A stretch of 64,000 bases of DNA from Cyathus striatus (GCA_025738555.1 JAOVFP010000012.1:496001-560000), one strand, 5' to 3'. Shown: positions 50,858 to 63,409, counted from the first letter of the stretch. A program made the numbers and translations. Notes: generated by a model not told the origin, from the sequence alone.

Positions 50858-51747
50858 TTACTGCAATATCTCGCGTAAAGCTTTGCCTCCATTGGTCATC
50901 AACCCACTGACAATGTCCCAAAGTCCAGTGAAGGGGGATGCAAGAAGGGGTTGGAAGAGGTATCAGATGCAACTGCCAACCCGTCTTTTAGAACACGCGC
51001 CTCCGATTCGCGCATAAGGAGCTTTTCTACTCCATGTAGGTTCTCCACCTCTCTTTCCGCTGCACTGAGGTCCTTCTCTAACGGAGGAATGCTCTCGCCG
51101 GGGAAGAGGGCAGAATGTGATGATGACTGGGTCAAGAGGTCCAGGGTCCCATCATCCACGGATAGGAGAGAAACGAAAAAGGATAACAGCGGAATTTGAA
51201 TGCGTGGATGGGGGGTAAAGACAGCAGAGGTAGTTGGGGGCTTTGAGGTTTGCTGACCCTTCCTGAGAGAAATACTAGAGGAACGAAAGGTGGAGATCGA
51301 CTGAAGGTATTGGTTGAGCGCTCGGCGACGGGCTATGATTTCCCATCTGTCTGGACGCTCTGTGGCGTCTTCGAGGCCTACAAGGAGGTTGCGCACGACT
51401 GGTTCTTCGAGAGCATCCCACTCCCACTGCTCCGAGTCAAATCCGCGCAAATCTGCGATGAGCGGGGTGGAGAGCGGGGAGGGCGTTAGTGTATTATTGG
51501 GGATATCGGCTGGGGAGACAGGAACGCTGCTGTCACGCGAGGGAGATGAGGACAAAGCAGAGGAGCCGAACTCTGTTGCAGAGACGGTGGAGATTTGACC
51601 TGGGCTGGGTGGATCAGAAGGAGGGTTGGGGAAGACGTAGATAGAGGATTCGCCGATGTCCAAGGTCCAGGGCTGAGAGTGGTTGTGGAGAGAGGCATGG
51701 CGAGCATTTACGGAGGACTGGGTTGGGCGAGCAAAGTACTGAGCCAT
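50858..51747 (-). CDS. Hypothetical conserved-looking protein, single exon
   Basis: A single open frame starts at 51747 (context gccATG on the plus complement, protein MAQYFARPTQS) and runs 282 codons to a stop at 50899. The first half is Ser/Pro-rich, the second helical with charged stretches (DRWEIIARRRALNQYLQSIS, EKDLSAAEREVENLHGVEKL). Reading one base differently in the AAA run at 50920-50922 replaces the last residues by DFWDIVSGLMTNGGKALREI and a stop at 50858-50860, a more protein-like ending, so I give the longer span. I do not recognise a family and propose no function. Confidence 0.6.
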
Positions 51748-52504
51748 GATGGCGATAGAGATAAGAAGAGGAGAGACTGGTAGCTGCAGGAGAGTTTTAT
51801 GAGATCAACATGCGAGGTGGACGGGGCGAGAGTCGAGGATAAGAAGAAAGAAGACGGTGGCCAGTCCACTCGAGTCTTGGCTCAGTCCATTCTGAAATTT
51901 GTATCCCAGATCGAGACTCGAGTTTCTGTCTCATCATCCACGTGACTGGTGGCTGTACACCCTCAGGTCCTAACTGTCACCTGTCCCGCGTTCGACCACC
52001 AACTGTCACCTTATTCCAATTTTATCTTCCAATCTGCACTAAATCCTATTATTTCTTGTGCAACCATCACCATGTTATATCACTGGCCTACAGCTTGATC
52101 CATCACCTACCAATGACATTGCTCTTTACTGTCCCTCCGGGGCTAAATCCATCCTTCAATGTATTTGCTTCAATTCAGGATACCTATCCCCTCGTGCCGC
52201 CGAACCCGTTCTCGCCATCTCATCACTTATGCTTCCAGCTGTTGCACAGCGACTGATCATATTCCCTGCTGCTGTGTACTTCAAAGTATGCCTTCTCTCG
52301 CACCGCTGCAAGCCGTTCCTCCCACATCTGCGTCACTCCCTTCCTCCGGAGCACCAGCTGTTCCTTCACTTTCGTTTCTTCTTTTCTTTTCTTTTCTGCT
52401 GCGGGTCAGACTGGCTGCCTTTTGTTCTTCTCACTGCTGGTCAGGCTTTCTTTTACCTTGACTGCTCGTCCCTGGAGGTCGTACGGCCTCCCGCTGCGGC
52501 AAAG
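51748..52504. other. Divergent intergenic region, pyrimidine-rich
   Basis: 757 bases between the divergent starts of the hypothetical protein and the 7-TM gene. A long plus-strand frame (52058 onward) runs into the 7-TM gene, but its upstream part is C/T-rich and has no coding features. A start upstream of 52505 through a 5' exon cannot be excluded. Confidence 0.45.
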
Positions 52505-54136
52505 ATGATGATGTCCACGCATTCAAATGAAAGTGGTCACCAAGACTCCATGCATAGTAAGATTCAAGCTGCAGCCTTCGCTATATTATTTAAAGCATCT
52601 TCCGGGTATGTAACAGACCATGGTATGGGCGATATGGACGCCGGCATAAAGATGATCGCAGAGCGGACTAAATTCTTGAATGTCTGGATATACTTTAACC
52701 TGATCTTCAATACCCTCCTACTTCCCCTGCTGGTGTTTACATTCATCTTTTCAAAAAGGCTAAGCGACATGCAGCCTTGGTCAATATGTGTATCACTTGG
52801 ATTTTCTCTGGGATTTTCTCGCTATTCATGTCAGTATTGTGTTCTCTTTCTATTCTTCGTTGTCTTACCTCTTTGTAACAAGCTTTTATGCCGGAGAATA
52901 TGGACCTGGTATTAAGCCACCGCGAATGCTTTGCATCGCTCAAACGTCGCTGCTGTACGGAATTGCACCGATGTCAGTGTTTTTTTTCTTAGCCCCAGCC
53001 TGTTTCTTATCGATATTGTCATAGGTGGACTGTGTCAGTTCTCATGCTCATGGTCTATATATCTATGGCCTTTCGTAAACCTCCCAAACTTGCAACCGGC
53101 TTTTCAATGATATTGGTTCGTCGAGCAGTGGTACCATCTGGGTTCATGCTAACCGACTGTTGCTAGCTGCTAGCTGCTCCCTATATCACTGAAATACTAT
53201 TCTCTCTCGCAGCCTTGATTGTAAATCTTTTTGTCTGACATTAAGGTCATATTGCTGAGCAGGTTTTGTTTAGTTGGCAATGAAGTCCAAACATGTGGGC
53301 AATCAAATTGAAGTCTATTACTGTACTCTATACAACCAGCCACTGTACGGTACCATAGTACGTTGGGATGATGTAAACATCAATCATTGACTATTTTCTT
53401 TCCAGCCTTGTCACAATGGGCCTATTTACGACGATTGTAGGACTAATGATTATCCTGTTAGAAGGTATGGTTCTTTCGTTCTTTGTCACAATAGTACACA
53501 TCCTGAATTTGCCAACAGTGTACCTTGCGATGATAGTGTATCGCGTATGGCAAGGAAGAAAGCATGCCGGAGAACCAAGTCAAATTGACTTCCAGATCTT
53601 AGTGAGAGTTCTCGTATTTTCGGCATACATTATATTTGGGATGGTGTACGTTCTGAGTTAAATACCAGATGTTCCTAGTTAACATATTCATAGCATGGGT
53701 ATTATGAAAACTGTTAGCCCAAGAAGTGTTCTTCCAGATATGTATGCCGCCACAGGTACGAATTTGTTCTTTATATTGATAGCAATGTTGATAAATATCT
53801 TGCAGCGGGTGCTGTTGTATTCCTAACGTTTGCAACGCAGGCAGTATGTGAATGTTATGTATATAATAAGGGTTTAGCTGATTTTTGTCCTTGCAGGACG
53901 TCATACGGGTCTGGTTATTCTGGCTTCCTGAGCGGTGGACGCCTAAATCATGGAAGGAAGACGAGCCTCCTCCATATTTAATGACGGAGACCCCTCTTTC
54001 ACGTGTGAATAAAGGCGAGCCAAAGGATGAAGAAGTGGCTCCAACACCACCGCCAAAGCCGATTTGGTATATCAATGGAATGCGGCTGAGCAATGGCGCA
54101 CGTTTCACCGGTACAGTGGTAGCAAGAACTTTCTGA
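52505..54136 (+). CDS. Orphan seven-TM protein
   Basis: Ten exons (52505-52829, 52883-52972, 53025-53115, 53167-53220, 53274-53344, 53406-53464, 53519-53645, 53694-53755, 53806-53843, 53897-54136) give about 385 residues. Seven hydrophobic segments can be counted, among them IYFNLIFNTLLLPLLVFTFI, ALVNMCITWIFSGIFSLF, VSVLMLMVYISMAF, MGLFTTIVGLMIILLEV and ILVRVLVFSAYIIFGMV, followed by a long soluble tail with PPPYLMTETPLS. The layout resembles a G-protein-coupled receptor, but I see no signature of the STE3, cAMP-receptor-like or opsin groups. One base must be added in the A run at 52753-52757 to join the first TM to KAKRHAALVN. Three ATG codons stand in tandem at 52505-52513. Ligand and partners unknown. 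Confidence 0.7.
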
Positions 54137-54364
54137 ACGCGTCAGGCTTTGTTATTTATTTAGGGAACTAAGACCTTTGTATTATAAACGTGTATATGTA
54201 CCATATCTGTTTCTTGGATGTATATCTTTAATCTTGTCGGGTCTTCGGTGCATCTATCCAGTGTGCGTTCGCATTTATACAACGCAACCGAATCTAAATA
54301 CACAACATAAATGCAGAATACAAAATGTTTTGTGAATGCCTTCAAATTATCTACTGAGTGGTCG

Positions 54365-57300
54365 TCATGAAATGTCCATATGTACAATCTCTTCGGATGT
54401 TTTGTCTAGTGCTGTATTTTTATTCTTCCTCTCAGCCAAGAATGCTTCGATCTGTGCCTTCAGTTCTGGAACTGTATCTTCCATCAGCAGATATCAGTGT
54501 TTTTTAAAAACGATATGACTAACCTGGAACGACATCATCTATCGTCAAAGGGGCCCTGTTGAAAGGATCTTTAGTATCAGAGAGCAAATGAGACTTAATG
54601 GTCGACCGGTCAACGATAGTCCGACTTGATGGAAGTAGGACGGGGTCCTTCATAACAGTGAACATCAACGGATCTATATACAGGACACGGATCAGCAATC
54701 TTTTAGTACTTCTTGAAGAGAGAATTCTGTACCAAGATATTCATCTGGAATTTCTCCTAAATCTTCTTCTGCCTCAATTGTTGCTTTTGTCTCTTCAACC
54801 TTAACCACAAACAACCACAGCTTTTCAATCTCAGTCTCGGTCTTGATCCCCCTGTGGACTGCAATCTCTGCAGCACGTTCGAACAGTTCTTTGCTGTAAC
54901 TTCGTCCATCGCCTGCCACTGCTTTGACGAACTCGCCTTGATCACTCAAATTCAAGAAAACTTGAATGATATCAGATAGGAGTGCCTTAGGATTAAATTT
55001 CAATTTCTCTGGCTCTCGGACCTTCAATTCTTGATACTTAGGCCCAACAAGTGCGTTGAGATTGTAATCCAACATAGCAGCGAGACGGTCAACAATCTCA
55101 GGCATCATAAAGGGTGCCTTGGTTTCTGCGGTGAAGACCTTCAGAAGCTCAACTGTGGATCGGCCAAGAGTGGTATATCCAGACGCATGTCGCTCGAGCG
55201 ACCGTAGGGTACCTTCTTGTTCGCGTCGATACTCCAACGACCTGGCATTCCATGCAGCTTGATCATCCATTTCCACTTGAATGTTGTGGATTTGAGTGAG
55301 CTCACTCAGAGACTCGTCCATAAGATACGTGACGTCGTTGATCATGAGATTAACAAAGCGAACAAATTTGTCCACGTTCCTTCATACAGTAATCAGTTGG
55401 AAGAATCACACTGAGAGAAAGGCTACATACTTAGCCTCTTCATTGAGAGCTTTCCTATGGGTCGGATTGTCCCATACAACTTTGAGAATATATGCGATAT
55501 TCCGGCGGGCATCTGTTGAAGTCAATATTTAAGTCCTGTTTGAGCGATAGAAACGAAGACTCACTGAATTTGTCATAGAACTGCGAGCTTGCACCTGTCT
55601 GTTCAACTTCTACGAAATAGTTAAGCACGAATTCTTTCAATAAACCGCGGAGATATTTACCAATATAGAAATGCATTAATGCAGGCATTAAGTTCTTGAG
55701 AGCCATTGGATGACTGTTCAGCAAGTCTCCAAGAATACCATTCCGTTCACGCCCATATCCCCAAATACTCATAAAAAGTACCTTTGAATGGCCATTAAGT
55801 TGGTTATGTTTACAAAGAATAAAGAACATACATCATTGATTTTAGACTTCAAGAACGGATTCTTGATGTACCATGTTGAAGTCAAGAAGGTGAGCACAAA
55901 AGTGAGCAGCTCAATCTTTCCTGCAAGTTCGAACTTTTCCGGAGAAGCTTGAACGGCGGAGTAAAAGTAGTCCACAATATCTTCAATGATGTACTCGGGA
56001 AGCACACGGAAAGACATAGGTACTTCCTTAGGGAGTGGAAGCCTGTGACATCGTTATGATGTTGTCAATAACGAATGATGAAGAGAACGCACTCTACAAC
56101 GGGACTAGGGTGTTTCTTCATAGGATCAACCTGTCTAATAACCCAGGTGGACAAGAATGTAGTAAAGCCAATGCAGCGGAATACGAGCTCAGGCTCCTGA
56201 AGCCCAGCTTCAAAAGCCATCTGCTGCATTTGTATCTTCATCTTTTCAAGGGTGACCATCTTGATAGCAGCTTCTGTACGGGCTTGAAGGGGTGTCTGAA
56301 AATAAATAAAAAATAAGACAATGCATCAAAGTAGAGGGAAGATGACACCAACTCCTCTCCAGCTACCATTTCCTTGCAAGAAATCCAAATGACGCTGGAT
56401 ATCCTCAAGCTGTCGCGGAAGGCCATTGCATGTTTGAATCGTGCGCAAATATCCATAATGGCTCATGGCGATGGCAAGATAGAAGATGTTAGAGATGAAA
56501 TTTGGTGGCGCAGCTGAAAAGTGTAGATCAGCATATTAGACACAGCGAACGGACAGCCAGATTCTCACCGTTAGGATCCTGATGCTCCTCTTCCCACTTC
56601 TGTGCTTCGTCAGCCGTGGCTTTAATCCTTGTTTCATCGCCGAGCTTGATCTTATCTGAATGGGCATAAAATAGAGGGTCTATTCTATCTATTTTTGTGT
56701 ACCCTGCATCCATAAAGGGTTCGGCGAAGCGCAGGAGAACACTCTGCAGATTGACCATGAAACTATCAGAGGCAACGGTATCGGGATCGACTTGCATTCC
56801 TGCTCTGCGGTGATTGAGAAAGATGACACGGGTAAAATAAGCGAGAACTGCTTCGCGTGGTTCGGGACCTGCCCGGACAATAGCGTTGAATACTTGGAAA
56901 AGAGAGGACTGGGTTAGGAAAGGTTAATGTTAAATCATGGAAGAACGTGATCGAGGTTCAACCGACCTGCAGACTCTTCAAAGTTCCACGAAGGCTTGCA
57001 AATGAACTCTCAATGTCATTCCTGGTTTTCTTCTCTGGTTCGGTGAAATAAGTTTGTGCAATAGCTGGCTTTATAAATAATATTAGGCGGGCGATGGTTA
57101 ATCGACAATTCAATAGTTGCTTACCCACTCTCTTGAGAATACCCCAGCCTCAACAACGGACCCATCAAACTGACTTTCTCGAAGTTCGCAGCATCCACAC
57201 TGTCGTCTGCAGGACACCACTCATCCATCCTAGTAATCACCTCGGGAATGCCCTTGACACCAACAAGAGCCTCCAAGCCACTTACAACAGCTCTCCAGCC

Positions 57301-58632
57301 TGAGTCACCTCCACCCAAACCTTCCGGGCGAAATAGTGAAGGATGATGCATCAAAAGACGGATAGTAGGTGAGAGAACTGCATCCAATTCGCCATCTGGA
57401 GAAAACCGTCGAGAAAGATCTTGAAGGAATTGTTCGACTTCGGTTGCAGAGAGAGTATATGGTGACGATGGGGAGTTGGTGGAAAGAAGGGGACCAGCGA
57501 AGGAAGAGAGCGATAAGAGAGGCGGAATGAGTTCTTCTGAACCGAGTGGTTTCCTAAAGCCAACGAATTAGAGCATGTTACGATCAAACATAAGCAACGT
57601 ACCCCGAAGGTTGAGGGAACATATCGGGCTCTTGAAGAGTAAGACCCGCATAAGAGATAATGAGATCCGAGACTTTTGTCAAGCGGTCCAGAGCTTGCCG
57701 TGTTTCTGCAGGAGTATATCCCTACACACAAAGTTAGTAAACAGAAGGTGCAAAAGTTAAGAGGCATCTTACTCGCTTGATAACAGCCGAGCGTGTAGCG
57801 CTGAGTCTCTTCCATGCTCCAACCAGGAATTCAAAAGTTGTCTGTTCAGGTGGAAGTGATGCAAGAACAGGTAAAAATTCAAGATCATCACTACACCAGG
57901 AACATGACTCGTAAGTACAGAAATCGCTTTTAAAGAATTTAAACGAATCTTACCTCATGGTTTGAGGATTTATCTCAAGACGAGCGATAAGAAGGCGGTC
58001 GATAATATCGTTGGTTAACCGGTCAGACGCTGAAACATATTAATAAACGATGTTTACTTGAAAAAGAAAAGTTTGGATGAAACAGGATAAAACCCACCTA
58101 TATTCTCTGATCTGAGTTCGTCTGCTAAGCCTTTGAGCCACACAAGATCATGACCTGTTTTTTCTGCCTCTTCCTTCTAAGCATATAAATTGTGGTTAGA
58201 CAGTAAAGAGTGGCTCCAAATAACGTAACGTGCATTAAGAGTTATCTTCAAAATACTGCCAATGGCTTCATGCTCCCACTGGAGTAGATCAAGTTTTGGA
58301 ACAGTTTTCTTCCTCGTAGGTACAGGAGTTGGCATCACAGGAGCGGAAACCCTAAGTGCTGGACTTGCTTTGGGCTTGAGCGCCACAGCAGGAGGAGGAG
58401 ATGTGGGCTTTGATAGAGGCTTTGATGCCACAGCACTTGTGCTGGGAACGGGGGTGGAAGAGCCGGAAGAGGCCGCAGAGGGTGTTGAACTCGCAGAAAC
58501 TGAAGACTGTAGCTTTGCTAAACGCTTGAGGCGAATCTGCAGAAAGAAATAAGTAACAGAATTCATCCTTTTCATAGAAAGGCGCCTCACCCGTTCGGCA
58601 TCAGACTGAGGAGTGGGCTCGTTATCGGCCAT
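54365..58632 (-). CDS. UFD2: UFD2, ubiquitin conjugation factor E4 (U-box)
   Basis: About 18 exons span the gene. The start is [14 protein letters not shown] (58632-58591) and the stop is at 54367-54365. Core elongation-factor signatures include [30 protein letters not shown] then [54 protein letters not shown] and [20 protein letters not shown]. The C-terminal U-box reads [39 protein letters not shown] and [12 protein letters not shown]2 extends short ubiquitin chains on substrates handed over by Cdc48 in ubiquitin-fusion and ERAD pathways. One base is missing in the CCCC run at 57142-57145: with five, RLGVFSREW joins PAIAQTYF correctly. The exon 2 donor is either GC (after TLN) or a GT three codons later. 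Confidence 0.93.
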
Positions 58633-58904
58633 GCTGGTGAAAGAATAGAAAGTGAAGAAAGTGTACGTTAAAGAGCTCTAAAAAGTAGACGATGAAGGAA
58701 AACAATGAGTTACTAAGTAGAATTGAAAGACGATTGCTATCCGTGCTAAAGTGACAGTCGCGGTTCGGGGTATGGTAAGTTAATAGTCACGTGCATCTGA
58801 TCCCCCGCGTTGGGAACTGAACGGGCCAACCATCCTTACTTCTTCCGTTTCCAGCTCATCCCCAACGTTTCTTATTTCTCCTCGACGCTGCCAGCCTGCC
58901 CCTC

Positions 58905-59266
58905 ATGATGTTTGGCAGGCTTCTCTCAACAGCGCAATGGTACTTTAAACCTCAGCAACCTTCCTTTATCAGACTTTTCGCCTCCAGTTCTGTGGCAGAA
59001 GCTGGATACAAAATGAAGTCTCATTCCGGAGCCAAGAAACGTTGGAAATCCATTGCTAACTCTTTCAAGCGCGTATGTACTGTGTGAATTGTGTCATATC
59101 TATGTCTAATATATATTTTCCGTCGGTATAGGCGCACGCAGGACATTCACATAAGAACGTGACGAAGTCACCAGCCCAAAAAAACAGGCTTAGTGCAACT
59201 GCCTATGCTACACCGGCGCAGAGAGTCCTCTTGAAGAAGAAGTTGTTGCCGTACGGGTCAAACTAG
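58905..59266 (+). CDS. Mitochondrial ribosomal protein bL35
   Basis: Two exons (58905-59072 and 59132-59266) encode 100 residues. After a presequence (FGRLLSTAQWYFKPQQPSF) comes the bL35 core, YKMKSHSGAKKRWKSIANSF and KRAHAGHSHKNVTKSPAQKN. The KMKSHSGAKKR start is diagnostic. It is a component of the large subunit of the mitochondrial ribosome. It is divergent from UFD2, 272 bases away. Two ATG codons stand in tandem at the start; the first is used here. Confidence 0.93.
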
Positions 59267-60056
59267 ACGGAGAGATTGGCAGGAAGCATGATAGGTACGT
59301 TATGTTATATCTTCTATGTCTGTATGTTCACGACTGACTTTGCTAAAGCGATTAATACCTTGTACTCTAGGAAACAGATAATGAGCGTTCATCCTCTTAG
59401 AACCTGTACTTCCTCCAATTGCGTATGCCTTAGTTATAGGAAATGGTAGTCCACCGTTTCAAGAGGCATTTTAGAGAGGTATAGTATCTTTCTCTTAGAA
59501 TGCTTACCCTATCCCGCACAGCGTTAACCATAGCTTCACTATTTACCACGTCCATTGACCGTATTTGATGAATGACGAATAACTTCCTGGGACCTACTTT
59601 TCTGAATCTAATCTCATGCTGTTTGTAAACACGGAATCTTGTGTGCAATTTACAACGTATCGAAATAGATCTTGACATATCAGTAGAACACTGGCATAGT
59701 CTAAGTATCCATGTTGGAAAGAGGGTAAATTTTGACAGTTGACCTTAATTTCTTCCGGTATGCTAGTATGCCATCTACGACGCCTCAGGTAACCTACAGA
59801 GTCGAATTTTGTGAAGACGTAATACTTCATTGCTGGTCGAATTTGCATATACATGCCCAATGTAAACCTCCTAAAGAATACCTAAGTGCCATTATCCTTG
59901 GCGTGCAATACTACATATACGTATCCCCACCCTTCAGACATCCGACATATGCTTGTAGAGATAGCAAGAAAAGGAACATAGCATGTTCATAGAGCAGTTG
60001 TTAGGGGGATCATAACATGCATGCAGTGAAGAAAACAACTCGTCATACGCTACAGT
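59267..60056. other. Convergent intergenic region, no gene seen
   Basis: 790 bases between convergent bL35m and eS10. Two minus-strand frames of 80-88 codons (59430-59860) show no domain and no codon pattern suggesting a gene. Confidence 0.5.
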
Positions 60057-60621
60057 TTATTCCCTGGGAGCACCCCGTCCAACACCTGCAAACTGTGGCC
60101 TGAACTCGCCAGGCGCACCACCCTCTTTCTTGCGATAATCCTCACGATCGCCACGGGGTGCACGGTAAGCACCATCGCCTCCTCCGGGGCGCACAGTAGC
60201 GGGGCGGGGAGGACGAGCAGCCTTTTTGTGGGTAGCAGGAACGATCTCGGCGGGGAGGTGGAGCCTGTTCCAAGACGCGATTAAGACAATATTGTCATAT
60301 TTGACAATGAAGCGTACCATTCACGGAGGAACTCAACACCCTCGGGAGTGAGAACGTAGTAATACCACTGCCAAGAGAACTGGGTCTTCACCAGTCCCTT
60401 GGAGGTCAAGCTCTGCATGGCCTTGATGACCTCAAGGTTGGGGACGTCAAGGTCCTCGTGCTTCGGCGCATTGAAGTCCTTTTTGGCGACAAGAACACCC
60501 TCTGTCAAATAAGTGATTCATACCATCAATAATTCTCCTCCAATGTGCCAAGATTGCCACACAGTATACCTTTGAAGAGGTTCTCATAGATAATGCGCCT
60601 GTTCTGCTTTGAAATGATCAT
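60057..60621 (-). CDS. RPS10: 40S ribosomal protein eS10
   Basis: Exons 60621-60570, 60501-60318 and 60264-60057 give 147 residues. The winged-helix domain reads [60 protein letters not shown] and [19 protein letters not shown], followed by the usual Arg/Gly-rich C-terminal tail. It is a cytosolic small-subunit ribosomal protein near the mRNA entry/beak region. A splice-like gtgagt...cgcag pair lies about 35-110 bases upstream on this strand, so a 5' UTR intron is probable, as is common in fungal ribosomal protein genes. Confidence 0.96.
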
Positions 60622-61158
60622 GCTGGGTGGTACGTTTATCGAGTTGCAAGCTGCGTAACCAAGCCTTCAAAACCCGTCTCCTTGGTAGATAATACGGCAT
60701 AACTCACTGCGAAACTAGAAAGTTCGCACCTTTTGCTTTCCGAGCTGTAAACAGGATAAGGTCAGTCAGTACACATCATCCAAAAGTCCAAGTGATAATC
60801 CATCCTGTTCCAGCGCTGCAATTCCCGTCGGACAAGTCGGAGGAAACGCATGGAAGCTTGGTGACGGCATGGAAATACTCACTGGGTGGATTTTGAGGAT
60901 GACCGGTCGGATATGCTTGACGTTGACGAGCTGCTCGACGACGAGGGGTAATTTTCGCACAACGAGCCTTCGGTTTGGTTATGTTTATCTGCACCTTTAA
61001 CTTATGTCACATGTTACTTCAGTTGCAGTAATATAAGCTACTTACGGTCACTCGCTCCAACTTACTAATGTGGCTATAGTTTCTGTCATTACCACGACTG
61101 TGAGTTGTATTCATGGGTTTATCTTTCCGGTACGATGTCCTAATATTTTAACATACAG
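60622..61158. other. Divergent intergenic region
   Basis: About 540 bases between eS10 and the APH-like gene. It should hold the eS10 5' UTR with a probable intron, its promoter, and the unseen first exon of the APH-like gene. Minus-strand frames at 60766-60994 overlap the probable 5' UTR and have no domain. Confidence 0.45.
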
Positions 61159-62038
61159 CAGTATTCTAAATCTGGCTTCCTGGACGAACTATTGCACTCA
61201 TACACCGATGACGAGCTAGCACGGTTTCTATCTATTGCAGCTATTCGAGATCACACTACTTGCAGCGTGGTCAATCTCTCAGCGACATTAGTAGGAAAAG
61301 TCATATTTAGTAATGGAGCGTCTTCTAGATGAAGTTGCTGCCATCAATTACGCCTACAAGCTGGGCATACGGGTTCCTGCCATCCGGAGATGTGTTGCTT
61401 CCGACACACTTAATTCGTTCTGGATCATCATGGATCGCATTCATGGACAGACTCTGCAGGAAATCTGGCCAACACTTAACCTCATACAGATTATCGGTAT
61501 CGCAATGAAACTTCGTAGGGTTGTAGGAAAAATGAAGTCGGCAAAATCAACTCGAGGCGGCGGGTTAGACAGTGGTTGTTTTTCAAGTCCCCTTATCGAT
61601 CCTCTTTTCCATCCTATTCGTGGTTTCACCCCCGTAGAATTCGCATCATACACCGAATGGTGGCTAACGCACGAATTTCCTGTTAAACATTTGGCATCCC
61701 CACATTTACTTGTCCTTGCACGAAGGCTGTACCCAACGAAGCCTCACGTTTTCGTTCATGGAGATCTTACTCCGCGAAACATTCTCATCGATGACGATGG
61801 TCGGCTTTGGATTGTAGACTGGTCTGAGGCCGGATATTATCCAGATTATATGGAATATTTCTGCTCTCTCAATCACCAGATGCACATACTTTGTGATGGA
61901 TGGGGAAAATGGCGATATAATCTTTTTAAAGCATTATCATTGGGCTTTGAACCGCGACAGAATGTTATGCTCGCCGCTGCAGCCGCTCGCATGAATTTCT
62001 TCAGGCTGGGAAAGGCCCCATTCTCCGAAAAGTATTAA
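61159..62038 (+). CDS. Aminoglycoside phosphotransferase-like (APH) kinase
   Basis: The region reads as an APH/choline-kinase-like fold, a group expanded in mushrooms with unknown small-molecule substrates. The C-lobe is clear: HVFVHGDLTPRNILIDDDGR holds the catalytic Asp (HGD) and Asn, and LWIVDWSEAGYYPDYMEYF the metal-binding Asp. The N-lobe is split. Frame one gives SGFLDELLHSYTDDELARFL and LSATLVGKVIFSN with a possible Lys. Frame two starts at ATG 61313 with ERLLDEVAAINYAYKLGIRV. Dropping one G at 61315-61316 joins them as IFSNERLLDEVAAINYA. Exon one is not found; an acceptor at 61158 marks the first exon I can support. If only the ATG at 61313 is used, the protein lacks the ATP-binding strands and would be inactive. 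Confidence 0.7.
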
Positions 62039-62620
62039 CGAAACCTTTCTTGGGACATTGTCTCTAATGCTTCCATGCAAGCACGCAAAAATATCTGATT
62101 GTGAACTGGGGGGTTTAAATGCAGCTATGTGCATCTCGTTACACTATCAGATTTATTGCGTTTGGAGAGCTTGAACTATCGGCGGCTCTTGTTATATGGC
62201 GAGCGACTCCCTTTACACGCGAAAACTCCGCTCGAAGCAGGCTCGTATAGAAGTAGCAGGAATCCCGGTTCCGTCCAAGCTTGAAAGTATTAATTAAAGG
62301 ATTATCGAGATTCCTCTCGACATAAATGCGGACTAGCTCTTTGCTTACCCTCAGTCCTCACCTTCTGAGCATTACATAGAAAGGTAGGTATTGCCGACAA
62401 ACGACATTGAATTTTGACTTACCTTCCTCCTCTACGCAAGCTCGCTGCAAGTTGATTGATGTTGCTCGTTTTCAATTTCGTTTTTAAAATTATGATATCA
62501 ACAGTGAGTTTCACCTTTTTTCCTCGCTGTAGAGGTACCTACTCTTACGCATATACAGGATAGCTCGCATTTGTTGCAATTTCTACAGAATTCTGACGAC
62601 ATAGCTCTCACGAACTTTGA
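62039..62620. other. Intergenic, no gene seen
   Basis: About 580 bases after the APH-like gene. A few splice-like motifs occur near 62505-62571, which may belong to a 5' exon of the DUF7770-like gene, but no frame can be followed. Confidence 0.4.
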
Positions 62621-63409
62621 TTCGACCATTCTAAACTCCAACGCGCCCGAGTGATTCGTGCTGTTGCGTATGCGCAGCTCCAAATCGAAGGATACGACCC
62701 CGTTAATCATTAGGTCTTCTTCCTGGACATTGGCCACGATAAGTCAGTTAAACTAGATATGACGCCTGGCTGGGACTGCCGCACTGGGATTCTTCTTGTG
62801 CAAGGAAAGTCTTATTCTTACACAGACAACGGCACAAAAACGGTCGAAATCTGTATTACACCAAACACAGCAATTTCAGACCTACTCGAAATTATCACAA
62901 AGAAGCGTCGCGAGCGCTATAGGTTTACTGAAAGCGGAGTTGGGTGTCGGTTTTGGATTCTAACAGTAGTCCAAGACTGGATGGAAGCAGGCGTTACGCC
63001 ATTCACCGCAGATGACGTGGAATCCTTCGAGATTAAGCTCGAAAAATATTGGTGTACATTTAACAAGGATTGCGGGATACGAGAACTAGAAGTCGGCGAG
63101 TTTCCTCAGTCGACAAGCATTTTTTTTGGACTTCTATTTCGGACCCTGAACTATATATGTATAAGCAATTCTTTAATATCAACCTGCGTACCTTTCCGAA
63201 CCCCTCTGAGATTGCCCCATTTAAAAGGGTATGCTATATGTATACCTCAAATCTACGCGAACGTCAGACATCTCTTTTTTAAAAAAGGCGTGCAAAAACC
63301 ACTCTTCTCCGACCCCTCATATGCGGTGTATTGTAAGTATTTCACTCCGCTCGCAGGCCTCTACACAGCGTTTGAACTGGGTACTTGCAGTCATCTTCAT
63401 TGGGATTAA
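62621..63409 (+). pseudogene. DUF7770-like gene with an internal stop codon
   Basis: One frame reads DHSKLQRARVIRAVAYAQLQ, IEGYDPVNH, stop, VFFLDIGHDKSVKLDMTPGW, then CRTGILLVQGKSYSYTDNG and KKRRERYRFTESGVGCRFWI, LTVVQDWMEAG. The last part is the signature I know from basidiomycete DUF7770 proteins. The stop is TAG at 62711-62713, where family members have Trp (NHW), so a TGG to TAG change is likely. Homology fades after REL EVGEF at about 63105, and the open frame to 63409 beyond it is probably not coding. No start codon was found upstream. It may be a pseudogene, or the TAG may be part of a splice acceptor (attag|gtc) of an intron I misread. Confidence 0.6.
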
